A stretch of DNA of 64,000 nt from Triglochin maritima (taxonomy: Eukaryota > Streptophyta > Magnoliopsida > Alismatales > Juncaginaceae): positions 10,601,001-10,665,000 of the forward strand of contig OY821771.1 in assembly GCA_963682175.1 (NCBI GenBank), given 5' to 3'. Numbering within the stretch: the stretch's first letter is position 1; the number at the start of each line of letters is the position of its first letter. The position numbers were made by a program, and so were the translations under genes. The notes beneath the pieces are model-generated. The model saw nothing but the letters and a program-made list of their open reading frames with translations. It ran no database searches and was not told where the DNA came from. Below are positions 44,493-55,098 of the stretch, piece by piece.

Positions 44493-46911
44493 TGGAAGAC
44501 AGGCAATGAGTTTTTGCTGGGCCCACGAACATTCTCAATGGGTTGCATTGGGGTTAGGGGTGTTCGTTGATTTTGTGGTGCTTTCTCCAATTGGCAGATG
44601 AGATTTAGATTTAAGGGTTCATCTATGGGTTCCTGTTGCCTACCAGAGTTGAACACATGAAACTCGACACTCATGTTACCGAATGAGAGCTTCATGAGAC
44701 CATTTCTACAATTAATTAAGGCATTGGAAGTTGCCAGAAATGGTCTACCCAAAATCAAATGTATTTGAGAGTGGGTGTTCGCAACAGGATTCGTATCGAG
44801 GACAACAAAATCGACTGGAAATATAAAATCTCCAACTTTGATAAGTACATCCTCGATAATCCCCTTTGGAATACGAATGGATCTATCCGCCAATTGGAGG
44901 GTGATCATAGTTGGTTTCAATTCTCCCAAGTTCAACTGTTGATAAACAAAGAATGGGAGGAGGTTGACCGCCGATCCTAAATCAAGCAACACATTGCTCA
45001 ATCTAGTGTCCCCTATCGTACACTGAATAGTAAGACACCCAGGGTCCTTGTATTTTGTGTAGGTGGTATTGGACAAAAGAGAGCTTATATTTGCAGCCAA
45101 GAATGCTTTCTTAGGAACATTGGTCTTCCTTTTGGTTGTGCAGAGATCCTTCAACACTTTGGCATATTGAGGTATTTGTTGGATGACATCCAACAAGGGG
45201 ATGTTAACCTTCACTTGCTTAAATACCTCTAATATCTTGTCCATGTTGTCACTCTGTTTTTTGGTTAACCTACTTGGATAAGGAGCTTTTGGCAGGTAGG
45301 TTTTCTGCGGTGCCTGAGAAGAAGGAAGAGTTGGTGTATTACCCTCACCCTCAGCTTCTTCTTCACCATCATTCCCACTGAGGGGCTGCATAGATGGTGG
45401 TGGGTGTGACAAGGAAATGTGATTCTCAACCTGTTTCCCATTCCGTAAGGTAACAATGACATTGACATGGTGAACAGGTTCCTCCACATGGTTTACTTGC
45501 CTCCCCCGAGGTACCACATTCTAATTTTGCATGTGTTGTTGCTGGTACATACGGGGGTTAGCCTCAGGCTGGCTAGGCAAAGACCCTTTCTCTCTCTCAT
45601 GTATAGACTGAGCCAATTGGCCCATCTGAAGCTCTAGAGATTTGATGGTCTGCTGATTTGAAGTGAGAACTTGACTTGTGGTAGACATAAAATTTTTCAT
45701 TGAGTTTTCAAGTCCACGAGTCAAGGTTTCAAGCGAATTGAATCGGGTTTCCATATTGTTGGAATTTGGGAAACCCGATTGATTGGTGGTTTGCGCTTGG
45801 GGTGGCTGATAGGAATGTGCATGCATGGGAGGTTAGTGTGATTGGTAAGGTGGTCTAGAGGAGTTTGAAGGACCACCCGGGGCATTATTTTGGTTCCATG
45901 AAAAATTGGGGTGGTTCCTCCATCCAGGATTATAAGATGATGAGTATGGGTCATTCCTGGCTCTATCATAGATGGCGTTGACACGCTCCATCTCAGGCGG
46001 AATGGACCCACACTCGCTTTCTAAATGACCTATCCTACCACATGAATGACAAGGAATTAGACCAGATGTGGACATGTTAGGTGCACTTTGTTGGTTTTGG
46101 AGCTCAATCGAATCCATACGACGCATTAAGGCCGCCATGCGCGCCTCGGTGGCCGTAGTGGTATCGACAGCAAATGCGGCACCCGATCTAATCGAGTTTG
46201 CATTCGCGATCCTTGCTCCTATACTAGATGATGCAGGTGGTTCCCTCACACTCTCCCATTGCATGGTTTTCTCAGCGAGGTCTTCTAGGAAAGCCCATGC
46301 CCCCTTTCATCCTTTCCCAAGAACTCTCCTTGACACATGGACTCAAGGAGCGTTCTTGACGGGATGTGAAGACCCTCATAAACAATCTGACAAAGGCGCC
46401 ACAACTCGATGCCATGGTGAGGGCATGAGGATAGTAGCTCCTTGAACCTCTCTAAGTATGCATAAAATGGTTCGGTCTCATGTTGATAGAACGAATTGAT
46501 TTCGTTCCTCAGTTTTTGAGTCCGATGATTTGGGAAGTACTTCTTGAGGAATGCAGATTGAAACTCATCCCAAGTCCTAAAGGCATTCGCCTGGTTGTTG
46601 TACAACCACTTCTTGGCGTCATCCTTCAGCGCAAATGGGACAAGCCTAAGATGGATGGAGTCTGTGCTAAGTTGTTGCAGCTTGGACATAGCACAAACAT
46701 CCTCAAATTCCCTGAGAAATATATAGGGGTCACCTTTCCCAGTGAAGCGAGGGAGCATGGAAATGAATTGAGCCTTAACCTCAAAATGGTTCCCATTAGC
46801 CTCTGGTAAGACGATGCATGAGGGTAGAGCGGTACGGCTCGGGTAGCATCGATCACGAAGAGGTATGGGAACGACAACTGGAAGAACAGGTGGAGCAGGC
46901 GGGTCCAGCAA
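44462..46911 (-). pseudogene. gag and aspartic protease of the Athila-like element, broken
   Basis: The first frame (46,911-46,285) carries a Retrotrans_gag-type region (ISMLPRFTGKGDPYIFLREF, KDDAKKWLYN, FLKKYFPNHRTQKLRNEI). A frameshift near 46,270 leads to a second frame with zinc knuckle CHSCGRIGHLESEC (about 46,045) and a coiled segment (SLETLTRGLENSMKNFM). That frame is interrupted by TAA at 45,833 and TAG at 45,521. The protease follows (45,517-44,462): Lys-rich linker, KKAFLAANISSLLS, then LLDLGSAVNLLPFFVYQQL (active-site D-L-G-S, as in Athila-type proteases that read DLGAS) and LILGRPFLAT. Gag would assemble particles and the protease would cut them. Three breaks make it inactive as read. 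Confidence 0.85.
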
Positions 46912-48164
46912 CTACTCCTCCTCACGTAAATTAGCAGCCATTGGACCCGAACTACGTGCGACATGAGAGGAGGGAGGTGTCGAGAAATCAATGACCGAAG
47001 CCGGATTGACAACGCTCCTCGTCAAACGACCACTCTCGTCTCGTGTCCACGAAAGCATGCACAAAGGTGCACACACAAACCACAACTTTTTTTTTCTTTT
47101 TTTCTTTTTTCAAAGAATGTACGTAAGGGAGAAGACGGGGGAACACAGGAGAGAAAGAATGACTCAGGAGAGAAAGGAAGAAGTCCTTATGCTACGGCGG
47201 ATGGGTACAGGTAGAAGCACACAAGCAAACAAGGCTCAAGCAATCCTAAGGTCGCTATAGGTCCTTACAGCTAGACGACGCCTAACTGCGAAGTCACACG
47301 GCCTCAACACGCCTCACCTCCCTACAACGAGGACCACAAAGCCCAGCAAGTGAGGCAAGATCCGGGGATCTCGTCTCTCCTACTATCGACAAAGTGGGCA
47401 ACGCCGATCAGGTCATGACGGTCGGGACCGGATCACTCTCCTAATGCGTCCAAGATCCTTAGGACCAATGTCTACTTGATTTTAAAATTAGGCTCTTGAT
47501 TAGTGTGGTTTTTGGGGTGAAGGAAAGGGTGATGAAATCCCCCACCATATCTTTTACGGGACAGCCCCTCCTTAGTAGTGTTTTGGAGTCCTAAATCTAG
47601 CAATCAACACTCCAAACAACGCTCAACTCACACTTGTTGCAATGCACTTCCTACTAACTAATGCATGTTCATACGAAATGCATGAATGAGAGTAGAAGGT
47701 GCGTACCTCACGCCAGCTCTCAGCAACAGAAAATAAAGCTAAGATAAAAGACAATCTAAGTGCCTAAGTCACATACATCATGCATGGCCTAAACAAAAAG
47801 AATGCCTAATCTTTTGCTTTGAGTTTTAGGGTCCAAGTTGCTTAAAGGAGGTTTGATTATTGATCTGGGAACAAACTATAAGTCAAAACATGCCAAATTA
47901 AGTCCCAGACCACTATATCAGATAACGTAAACATACCAAAGAAATAAGAGAGCGAGCTGAGCTTACCAGACCGCCAATTGGCGGTCTCAGGCCGCTGATT
48001 GGCGGTCTACAGTGCCCAGATTGCTTCAAAACTTCTCCAGGTGCTCCTCCTGACAACTCCAAGTCTCCTAAAACAAAGCAAAACTACAAAACAAAAATTA
48101 AATCCACTCGAATCGTCCAAACAAGAGTCTGGACAGGCACCTCCCGGCAACGACGCCAAAAACT
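46912..48164 (-). other. 5' leader and primer-binding site of the reverse Athila-like element
   Basis: The plus-strand word CCGGCAACGACGCCAAAAACT (ending at 48,164) is the complement of the primer-binding site next to the 5' LTR. A 20-bp perfect palindrome AGACCGCCAATTGGCGGTCT lies at 47,968-47,987. Leader blocks (for example TCTCCTACTATCGACAA, CACCTCCCTACAACGAGG near 47,310-47,400) recur inverted in the forward element's leader near 51,040-51,130. No gene is present. Confidence 0.7.
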
Positions 48165-49576
48165 TGTTGAACGTTTTATTTAAAACCGCAAGTGCACGGC
48201 CGCGATGAAGCGGTGGCAAGTACGGGTCGTCCTCAGGGAGGTGAGCAACCTCTTGTTTATCAGAAATCAAATGGCAAAGATTGGGGGAGAAAGATTGATT
48301 AAGCTACTCTACACTTAACTACGCTAAGAAGTATGAAATGCGAACGAAAGAAACAAACAATGAACTAACAACTAAGCTAAGAACAAAAGATGAATGCTGG
48401 AATACAGAAATGGTAAAACCCCTAAGGGGTGGAGTGAGTGTGCACATGCAAAGAGGTGGGTGTAGAATGCATTCTTTAAGCACATGAAGGTGGTGTTTAT
48501 CAAGCATAGGAAGTGTCTAAATGTTATGGCAAAACCTATCAATCTATTCACCAACTTAGTTGATTAACATTTACATATGCAAGATGTTTATTTCAGAACC
48601 TAAACAAGCATGAGAGGTGTCTAATCATTTTGGCAAAACTCGTCAATTCATAAATTCTATCCTAAACAAGCAAGCATACATTCATGTTTTATCAACACAT
48701 CAAAAATAAAGCATTCATCCCATTCTCTAATGCATGTATGTACATCTACTCCACCCCCAAAGGGGATGAAACTACTCACTAAACATTACACTAATTATTA
48801 AACTAAGCAAAGAAAGCATATTAAAACTAAGCTAGAAATAAAAGACGATTAAACTAAAACATGCACAAACAATAAAAGAGGCATAAACAAACAATGAAAG
48901 AAACACAAAACTTTATTGATAAAATGACTCACATTAAAAGTAGCAGCCTCCTACTTTAGTGTGTGCTTCAAGGCCTCACTTCTAGTAGGAGGAATAGCCA
49001 CTTAAAATATGGAGTGATAACAATAGAAGGTGGAGAGTTCTATTTATAGCCAAAGAAAAAGCCACTCCGGGACAATGCCCCGATGTGGGACTAAACCAAT
49101 ACCAAAAATGGACTAAATATACACTAATACGTAACCCAGAGAAGCTTTAGCGGATTTGGGCCCAAAGTGACCGCCAATTAGCGGTCTTGGACTGCCAATT
49201 GGCGGTCTAAAAAGTCCGGATCCATCTGGAATTTGTGCTGGACTTTGCTTAGTGTATTTGGTGGTCTTAGATGCATCTACTTCGTTTATTGGAGCTCCGA
49301 CCAGAATAACATTGTCAAAATACTCCCCATGATGGTGTGGAGTATTCTGGTTTGCTCTTAGGTCCTTCTGTCTTGCGTTCAGGTCCTTCTCCCTTGCATC
49401 TTGGTCTTTAGATCTCACAATTCAGTCATTTTACCCAGCTTTTGGGTCCTTTTATGCTTCATCTCTTCAAACCTATTTATTCCTGAAAACTAAACATAAA
49501 ACTCGTGACATAGCATTGTTTAGGTGAAAGATAATGGATATAAGATACAAATATGAGTATGAAATGATGTCAATCA
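48165..49576 (-). repeat. 5' LTR of the reverse Athila-like element
   Basis: 1,412 bp, plus-strand TGTTGAACG...GTCAATCA. It contains a TATA box and USE, and two ACCGCCAATTGGCGGT-type palindromes at 49,169-49,207. Differences from the 3' LTR are scattered substitutions and one ~30-bp indel, implying a moderately old insertion. Confidence 0.9.
49041..49091 (-). promoter_or_regulatory. USE plus TATA box in the 5' LTR
   Basis: The plus strand reads TATTTATA (49,041-49,048) and CGATGTGGGAC (49,081-49,091); on the coding strand this is a perfect GTCCCACATCG followed 32 nt later by TATAAATA, the same spacing as in the other LTR copies. This copy would drive the reverse element. Confidence 0.7.
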
Positions 49577-50283
49577 GGTGGAGAAATATGTGATATAATC
49601 ATGTAGTGTATTAAGTGTGTTATTTTTATCCCTTGAGCTTCATATCATTTCCATAACCATCTAATGGGCTTTTCACTCTTATCTTTGATATGCTAATGCT
49701 CTTGAATAAAGCTTAGCTTATGCTTTGATAAGTGGACCTATTTTATGGGGAATGATAAGGTTAGGATATGAATGAAGTTAATATTGGAAACACAATTTGT
49801 ACTGTATGTGCTCTTGTTGCCTTTAACTTAGCTAATGTCTTGTATGTTTTAATGATGTAGTCTTATCTTAATTCATGTGGAGGCATAATAGGGTCTAGTC
49901 TTTATACTTGAGTTCATTTAGCTTCATTCCAATTATTGTCTTGTATGTTTTAATGATGTAGTCTTATCTTAATTCATGTGGAGGCAAAGTTGGATATAGT
50001 TTTATGATTTCATGCACTACATGTTGTGAAGAGCTTAATTGAACACACACACATCTTCATATTCGCATTATTTCTCTACCCCCTATGGGGCTTAGTTTTA
50101 TTGCTTATCTTCATTTCCTTTTTGCATCTTAGTGTAGTTTAGTGTAACCAACCTTTCTCTCCTTTCTTTTTACCTCTCGCCTTCGAACAAACCAAGCGTC
50201 GACACACCTCCCAGTGGACGACCCATATTTGCCACCGCTTCAACGCGGCCATGCACTTGCAGTTAATATAAAACGATCAAACA
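49577..50283 (+). mobile_element. Right half of the split 5' LTR, forward Athila-like element
   Basis: Resumes after the inserted reverse element and ends GATCAAACA at 50,283. The stretch CCCAGTGGACGACCCATATT...CACTTGCAGTTAATATAAAA corresponds to the R/U5 end of the other LTRs (ACTTGCGGTTTTAAATAAAA). It contains a ~55-bp duplication (TCTTGTATGTTTTAATGATG, near 49,840 and 49,941). Confidence 0.75.
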
Positions 50284-51420
50284 AATTTTTGGTGCCGTTG
50301 TCGGGGAGGTGCTCTGTCCAGACGTTGGTTTGGACGATTCGAGGGGTTTTTAATTTTTTGTTTCCAGTTTTTCTTAGTCTCAGGGATCCTAGAGCGCACG
50401 GGGAGGCTACTGTAAGAGTTGCAGCACCAACACTTCAAAAGGGACCGCCAATCAGCTGTCTGGGACCGCCAATTGGCGGCGTGGTGAGGTCTTCCTGCTT
50501 TCTTTTTTCTTCTGGTGGTTTATTGCTTCACTTTTGTTATCTGGGAGCCCTATTTGCATGCTGTAACTTCTAGTTTGCTCCCAGATCATTAATCACTCCC
50601 CCATTAATCAACTTGGCCCTAAAATCCAAAGCAAAAGACTAGACGTTCTTATTTGTTTAGGTCACGCATCATGTATTGACTTAGGCATATAGTTGTATTT
50701 TCTTTTAGCTTTATTTTCAGTTGTTGAGCGCTGGCGTGAGGTACGCAATTTCCTACACTCATTCATGCATCTCGTATGCCCATGCATTAGTTAGTAGGAA
50801 TTGCATCAGGACAAGAGTGAGTGAGCGTTTGATTGGAGCGATTGATTGCTAGACTTAGGATCACGACACTATTAAGGAGGGGTTGTCCCATAAAAGATAA
50901 GGTGGGGGATTTCATCACCCTTTCCTTGGCCCCAAAAATCACTCTTAATCAAGCCTTAACTAAAAGCAAGTAGACATTGGCCCTAGGATTTCAGACGCAC
51001 TAGGAGAGTAATCTAGTTGAGACCGCCATGGCCTGATCGGCGTTGCCTACCTTGTCGATAGTAGGAGGTACTTGATCTCCGGATATGGTATCACTTGCTT
51101 GGCATTGTGGTCCTCGTTGTAGGGAGGTGAGGCGTGTCGAGGCTAGTGAACTCGAAGTTAGGCGTCGTCTAGCCTAAGGACTCATTGCCTTACATTGTTT
51201 GAGTCGTGCTTGCTAGTTAGGCTTCTACCTGATCCCTTCACCCACGCTAGCTTTAGGGATTCTTCCCTTCTCCTCTGAATCATCTTCTTCTCACCTATTT
51301 CTACGTTTTAGTCTCCTCCCATTTACACTCTCTTGTAGCATTTTAGGGTCGAGTCGAGCACTTTTTGCGAGCATAGTCTCGTGGTTGTGAGAGTGGTCGA
51401 CTCGAGATTTGTTTGTTGAG
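50284..51420 (+). other. Primer-binding site and leader of the forward Athila-like element
   Basis: AATTTTTGGTGCCGTTGTCGGGG directly after the LTR is the primer-binding site, a diverged form of TGGCGCCGTTGCCGGGG. Two GACCGCCAAT-type palindromes lie at 50,441-50,480. The rest has no ORF with a recognisable domain and shares blocks with the reverse element's leader. Confidence 0.7.
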
Positions 51421-52158
51421 ATGGATGGTTACATGGGCGACCATCCATATGATTGTTGGGACCAGGACAATTTGTCCTGGTATTTTGGACCCATGCAACC
51501 GGGGGTGGCTCAGACGAACACCCCATATGGTTGGGATAATCTTCATTGTGTGACTGAGCAATCTTCATATATGGGTAACATGAGAGAGGCACCGACTACT
51601 AGACCACCATCTAGTTACGTCGGATCATATGTTGGTCATCAAACTAGGACATTGCAAGAACCTTTGGCCTCTTTCATGCATGTGGTAGAAGACATGAGTG
51701 CACCATTGGCTCCAGTAGTCGTACCGTGTCACTATTGTGGGTTGAGTGGTCATGATTTCAGGGAATGTCCTTATGTTCCCCCAGAGCCTGAGTATGAGCA
51801 TACATTTTCCCCAAATGCTCAATATGACCATTACGCATCCGCATACAACCCGAGAGGGATGGATTCGTGGGGAGACAATTCGTATTCGAATTCTTATACA
51901 TCATTTCCACACCAGTATCCTCCTCCCGAATACCCAGAATTCTACCAACACCCCACTTCAAATCATTGGACTCATTCTCAACCCATCAACACCCAACCCC
52001 AAAATTTCCAAAGCTCTGACTTGGACCTCATAGTTGACCACATACCTGATTCCTCGAAACCAACTTTCCTTACGTTCATGGAAACCATTCAACAGTCCAT
52101 ACAAAATATGGCACTGCAAGTGAGTCAAATATCGCAGCAATTACGAGTCGGCACATGA
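51421..52158 (+). CDS. gag C-terminal part with zinc knuckle, forward Athila-like element
   Basis: ATG at 51,421 opens about 245 codons. A CCHC knuckle CHYCGLSGHDFRECP lies near 51,730-51,770, followed by Tyr/Pro/Ser-rich sequence (YNPRGMDSWGDNSYS) and a short amphipathic end (FMETIQQSIQNMALQVSQ) that parallels FMSTTSQVLTSNQQ in the reverse element. The N-terminal Retrotrans_gag domain found in the reverse relative is missing, so the reading frame is a remnant or internally deleted gag. There is no protease region after it. Confidence 0.6.
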   Translation: MDGYMGDHPYDCWDQDNLSWYFGPMQPGVAQTNTPYGWDNLHCVTEQSSYMGNMREAPTTRPPSSYVGSYVGHQTRTLQEPLASFMHVVEDMSAPLAPVVVPCHYCGLSGHDFRECPYVPPEPEYEHTFSPNAQYDHYASAYNPRGMDSWGDNSYSNSYTSFPHQYPPPEYPEFYQHPTSNHWTHSQPINTQPQNFQSSDLDLIVDHIPDSSKPTFLTFMETIQQSIQNMALQVSQISQQLRVGT

Positions 52159-52712
52159 TTGTGCCTTATCTTCTTGTCCAGTGGCCCTTGAGCCACATGA
52201 CCTTATTGTTGTACCTCCTAAGGACTCACCTTTGGTGGAGCAAGAGCTCCCTAGTCCCCTCAATTTCAAACAACCTGATTAGAGTTTGCCTCTCACTATT
52301 GTTCCTGATCATCTTGGAAATGATGGAACATCAAACAACTACATTGCTAATGAGGGTATTAAGAGTTCCTTGGAGGATACCTTTAGGTATGAGACCCATT
52401 GTTTGTTCGCCTGGTGTGTCGGACATGCCTAACGAGGTTCTTGACCTCGTTCCGACGTACCAGCCTGTTGGTTGGAGAGTTTGGATTGACGATCATAACT
52501 TCAGCAGCGCAACGGGAGAAACTCTCCTTCCGTTGCCCCTCATTTCCCAAACTCTTGAGAGGTTCAAGCTCTTTCGGTTTGATCCTTTGAATGAGACGCC
52601 TTTGCGTCCAATTCATGAACCTCTCATTTCATCTGGTGCTCTTTGTGAAGGGGGCCCACACATGCGTATTCTGGCCCCGCGTGGTGTCATGTTCCCTTTC
52701 CAAGTGCATTGA
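52155..52712 (+). CDS. ORF of unknown function, forward Athila-like element
   Basis: About 185 codons overlapping the previous stop. The C-terminal 90 residues (WRVWIDDHNFSSATGE, FKLFRFDPLNE, MRILAPRGVMFPFQVH) parallel the end of the reverse element's ORF at 43,950. The N-terminal part is Leu/Ser-rich and may be out of frame relative to an ancestral ORF. Function unknown. Confidence 0.4.
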   Translation: MIVPYLLVQWPLSHMTLLLYLLRTHLWWSKSSLVPSISNNLIRVCLSLLFLIILEMMEHQTTTLLMRVLRVPWRIPLGMRPIVCSPGVSDMPNEVLDLVPTYQPVGWRVWIDDHNFSSATGETLLPLPLISQTLERFKLFRFDPLNETPLRPIHEPLISSGALCEGGPHMRILAPRGVMFPFQVH

Positions 52713-54158
52713 CCCACTCTTGAGGTTCCCATTTGATGTCGTTTGACAAGTGAAGATGGGAACTTATGTTTGTACATAGTTATATATAAAAAATAAAAAA
52801 TAAAAAGAAGAAGAAAAAAAGAAAAAAAAGTACAATAAAAGACTCCTTCAGTGAGCATCGATTGTTGTAAGCCCCAACCCTTGTGTATTTGGGCTCCATT
52901 TCTTTCACGTATTTGTATCATTTCTTTAGCATATCACAGGTTTTGAGGGAATTCGGGTTTGTGTCCATCAACATGACCTTGAACTTCCCTTTGTACTTCA
53001 TGTTGGTGAGATCTCTCCCTTTTCATGCATAAATCCATGTAGTATTTTTCTCACATTCATTAAGGACAATGCATGAAGTAGGTGTGGGGGGTGTTTTACG
53101 TGTGTACATAGTCGAGTCTTTTCTTTTGATTTTTTTCTCTTGTGTTCGCATTTTTAGGGTCATGTTAGTATGCTGCATTTAATATCGATATATCTGCATG
53201 CCATGATCCTTGGGTGACTTGTCTTCTTTTGCTTGCCTAGTGCTTTACAATTCCCACATTTCTTTCAAAATCTTCATGTGTTTGCGAAAGAAAATGTTTT
53301 GTGGGTTTTGCGTGTGTTTAGCATCTGCAAAACCGTTGAGAGGCAAAGTAAAAAGAAAGCTCCCAAAATTGTCTTGAACTTGATGCATTAGGATATCTAG
53401 TACAGTGACTTTAGGATTTATCGAGTTGTTAGGATGCACCCCAGTTTTCCCGTGGGGGTGAGTAATAATAGGGTTTCAGTGCTCAAACGTTTAATGAAGT
53501 CCACCCTGAACCTAGTGAGTCAATAATTCGTGTCTGTTAACTTAATGAAGTTTGTTGTAGTCAAGGACCCTCTAAATCCTGTTGTGAGACATTAGTGTAG
53601 GGGTTTTGGTTCACGTGTAGATAAGAAATAAGTGAGTAGGTGTTCTCTCTTCTCGCACGGCTCCTCTCACTCGGGAAAGTAGGTCTAAGGGGACTTTGTG
53701 CCTGGTGCTTTCGAGTCATCTGACTTGGGATGCGCCGACCGAACTCCCGTTACACGGGTGGTAGGGATTTCCCTATGTGGAGATTTGGGGAAAGGTGTAC
53801 GTGATAGTGTAAGTCCTCATGGGCAATGATGCACGAAACCTGACCCTGAGAGAATGAAACTCCAACTAATAAAAAGAAAAAAAGAAAAAAAATCAAAAAG
53901 AAAAAAGAAAAAAGAAGAAGTTGGTAATAAGAACCTTAATGGACTTTACACTTTGTAGCACTTGAGGATGTTGAGGTTGTCCATGTCTTTCACTTAATTC
54001 CTTATTTAACTTGCACGAATGGTTCATTAAGTTAGAGGTGTGGACTGATCACCTATATAGAGTCGGCCCGTAGCATTACTGCGTCCATTGATCGACAAAA
54101 TATTTCCAACGAGTCGAGTGTCTAGATTGAATAATGCATCTTGTTTGGATTTTGTGGG
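52713..54158 (+). other. 3' noncoding region of the forward Athila-like element, truncated
   Basis: Contains purine-rich tracts (52,790-52,830 and 53,870-53,920) and blocks shared, inverted, with 42,590-43,900. It ends at TTTTGTGGGAATTT (54,158), about 230 bp before where the 3' LTR should start judged from the relative, and passes directly into a gypsy LTR fragment. Polypurine tract and 3' LTR are missing. Confidence 0.65.
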
Positions 54159-55028
54159 AATTTATATATCCGACCGGTCGAATCAAGGGTCCGTTCAACC
54201 GATAACATGGATTTCAGCATTTTGCCTAAGTAATATTCGGTCGACCGGAACTGAGATACAGTTCGACCGAAACGTCACAGACACTCTACTGCTTAATTAA
54301 AATGCTCAGTCGGTCGACCGAAAGTTAAAGAGCGGTTGACCGTTTTGATGGTCAAAGCTCCCAACCGACTTAGCATCGAATAGATCGGTCGAACCAGGTT
54401 AAGGATGTTCGATCGTTTAATAAGTCAAAATCCCCAACCGACCTATTCTCACTGTTTCGGTAGACCGGCGAAGTGGATCCGTTCGACCGATAACAGCATC
54501 AACCTTTTTTCCCGCACAAATCTGGCATAACGGTCGACCGTCCTCAGACATCGTTTGACCGTTTGTGGATGCAAATCAATATAATAATAGAATCGGTTGA
54601 CTGCCCACAGGCACCGGTCGACCGATCGTCGTCTTCAACTTCTGAATAGGTTGCAATCCGACGGGAAATTCGACACCAACGTCGATCCCCAACACCCACA
54701 AAGCTTATGTGAGTTATAATGAAGACTTGGCATACCTTTTTGACGTTCGTGGAAGTCTCCCAAGCTTTGGCAAGCTTAACCCAACTCTCCACCTTCACTT
54801 CTTCTCCTTCTCCTTCTCTCCTTCTTCTTTTCCTCCAAAATCGCCTCTTTCTCACTCTCTGAAACACTTAGGAATGAAGAAAATGTTTTTCTTAACCTAA
54901 CACTTCTATTTATAGGAAAAACCAAATCTTATCCTCATCTCCACCTCACCCTTTATTGTTCATGGCTTAATTAAGGTTAATTAGGTTTAGTTTAGGTTAA
55001 TTAGGGTGTTTAGATTAAGGTAATTACA
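54159..55028 (-). repeat. Truncated 3' LTR of the chromovirus-like element
   Basis: Begins at TATATATCCGACCGG, where the forward Athila-like element stops, and ends GGTAATTACA. Nearly identical to 60,676-61,545, including GGTCGACC palindromes, the CT-rich tract (54,790-54,840) and the CTTAACCTAACACTTCTATTTATAGG motif (TATA box on the minus strand). Confidence 0.85.
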
Positions 55029-55098
55029 ATCTACGTGATGCTGCCTCCTGAATATATAACTTACCGGAATTTCGTCCGTGAAATTCGAAACAACTGAC

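Larger units (their letters stand above)
40994..49576 (-). mobile_element. Athila-like Ty3/gypsy element without RT or integrase, reverse orientation
   Basis: LTRs at 40,994-42,378 (3') and 48,165-49,576 (5') are closely similar, TG...CA. Next to the 5' LTR is the primer-binding site (AGTTTTTGGCGTCGTTGCCGG on the minus strand, Athila/Tat-like). Next to the 3' LTR is a polypurine tract (GGTGTGGGGG). Between them are a gag and protease reading frame and a third ORF, but no RT, RNase H or integrase motif. The element sits inside the 5' LTR of a related forward element. Flanks GCTCG and GGTGG do not form a clear target duplication. Confidence 0.85.

Noticed and set aside
49577..49600. Target-site duplication around the reverse Athila-like element
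   Set aside because: The flanks GCTCG and GGTGG agree at only three of five positions, which is not convincing.
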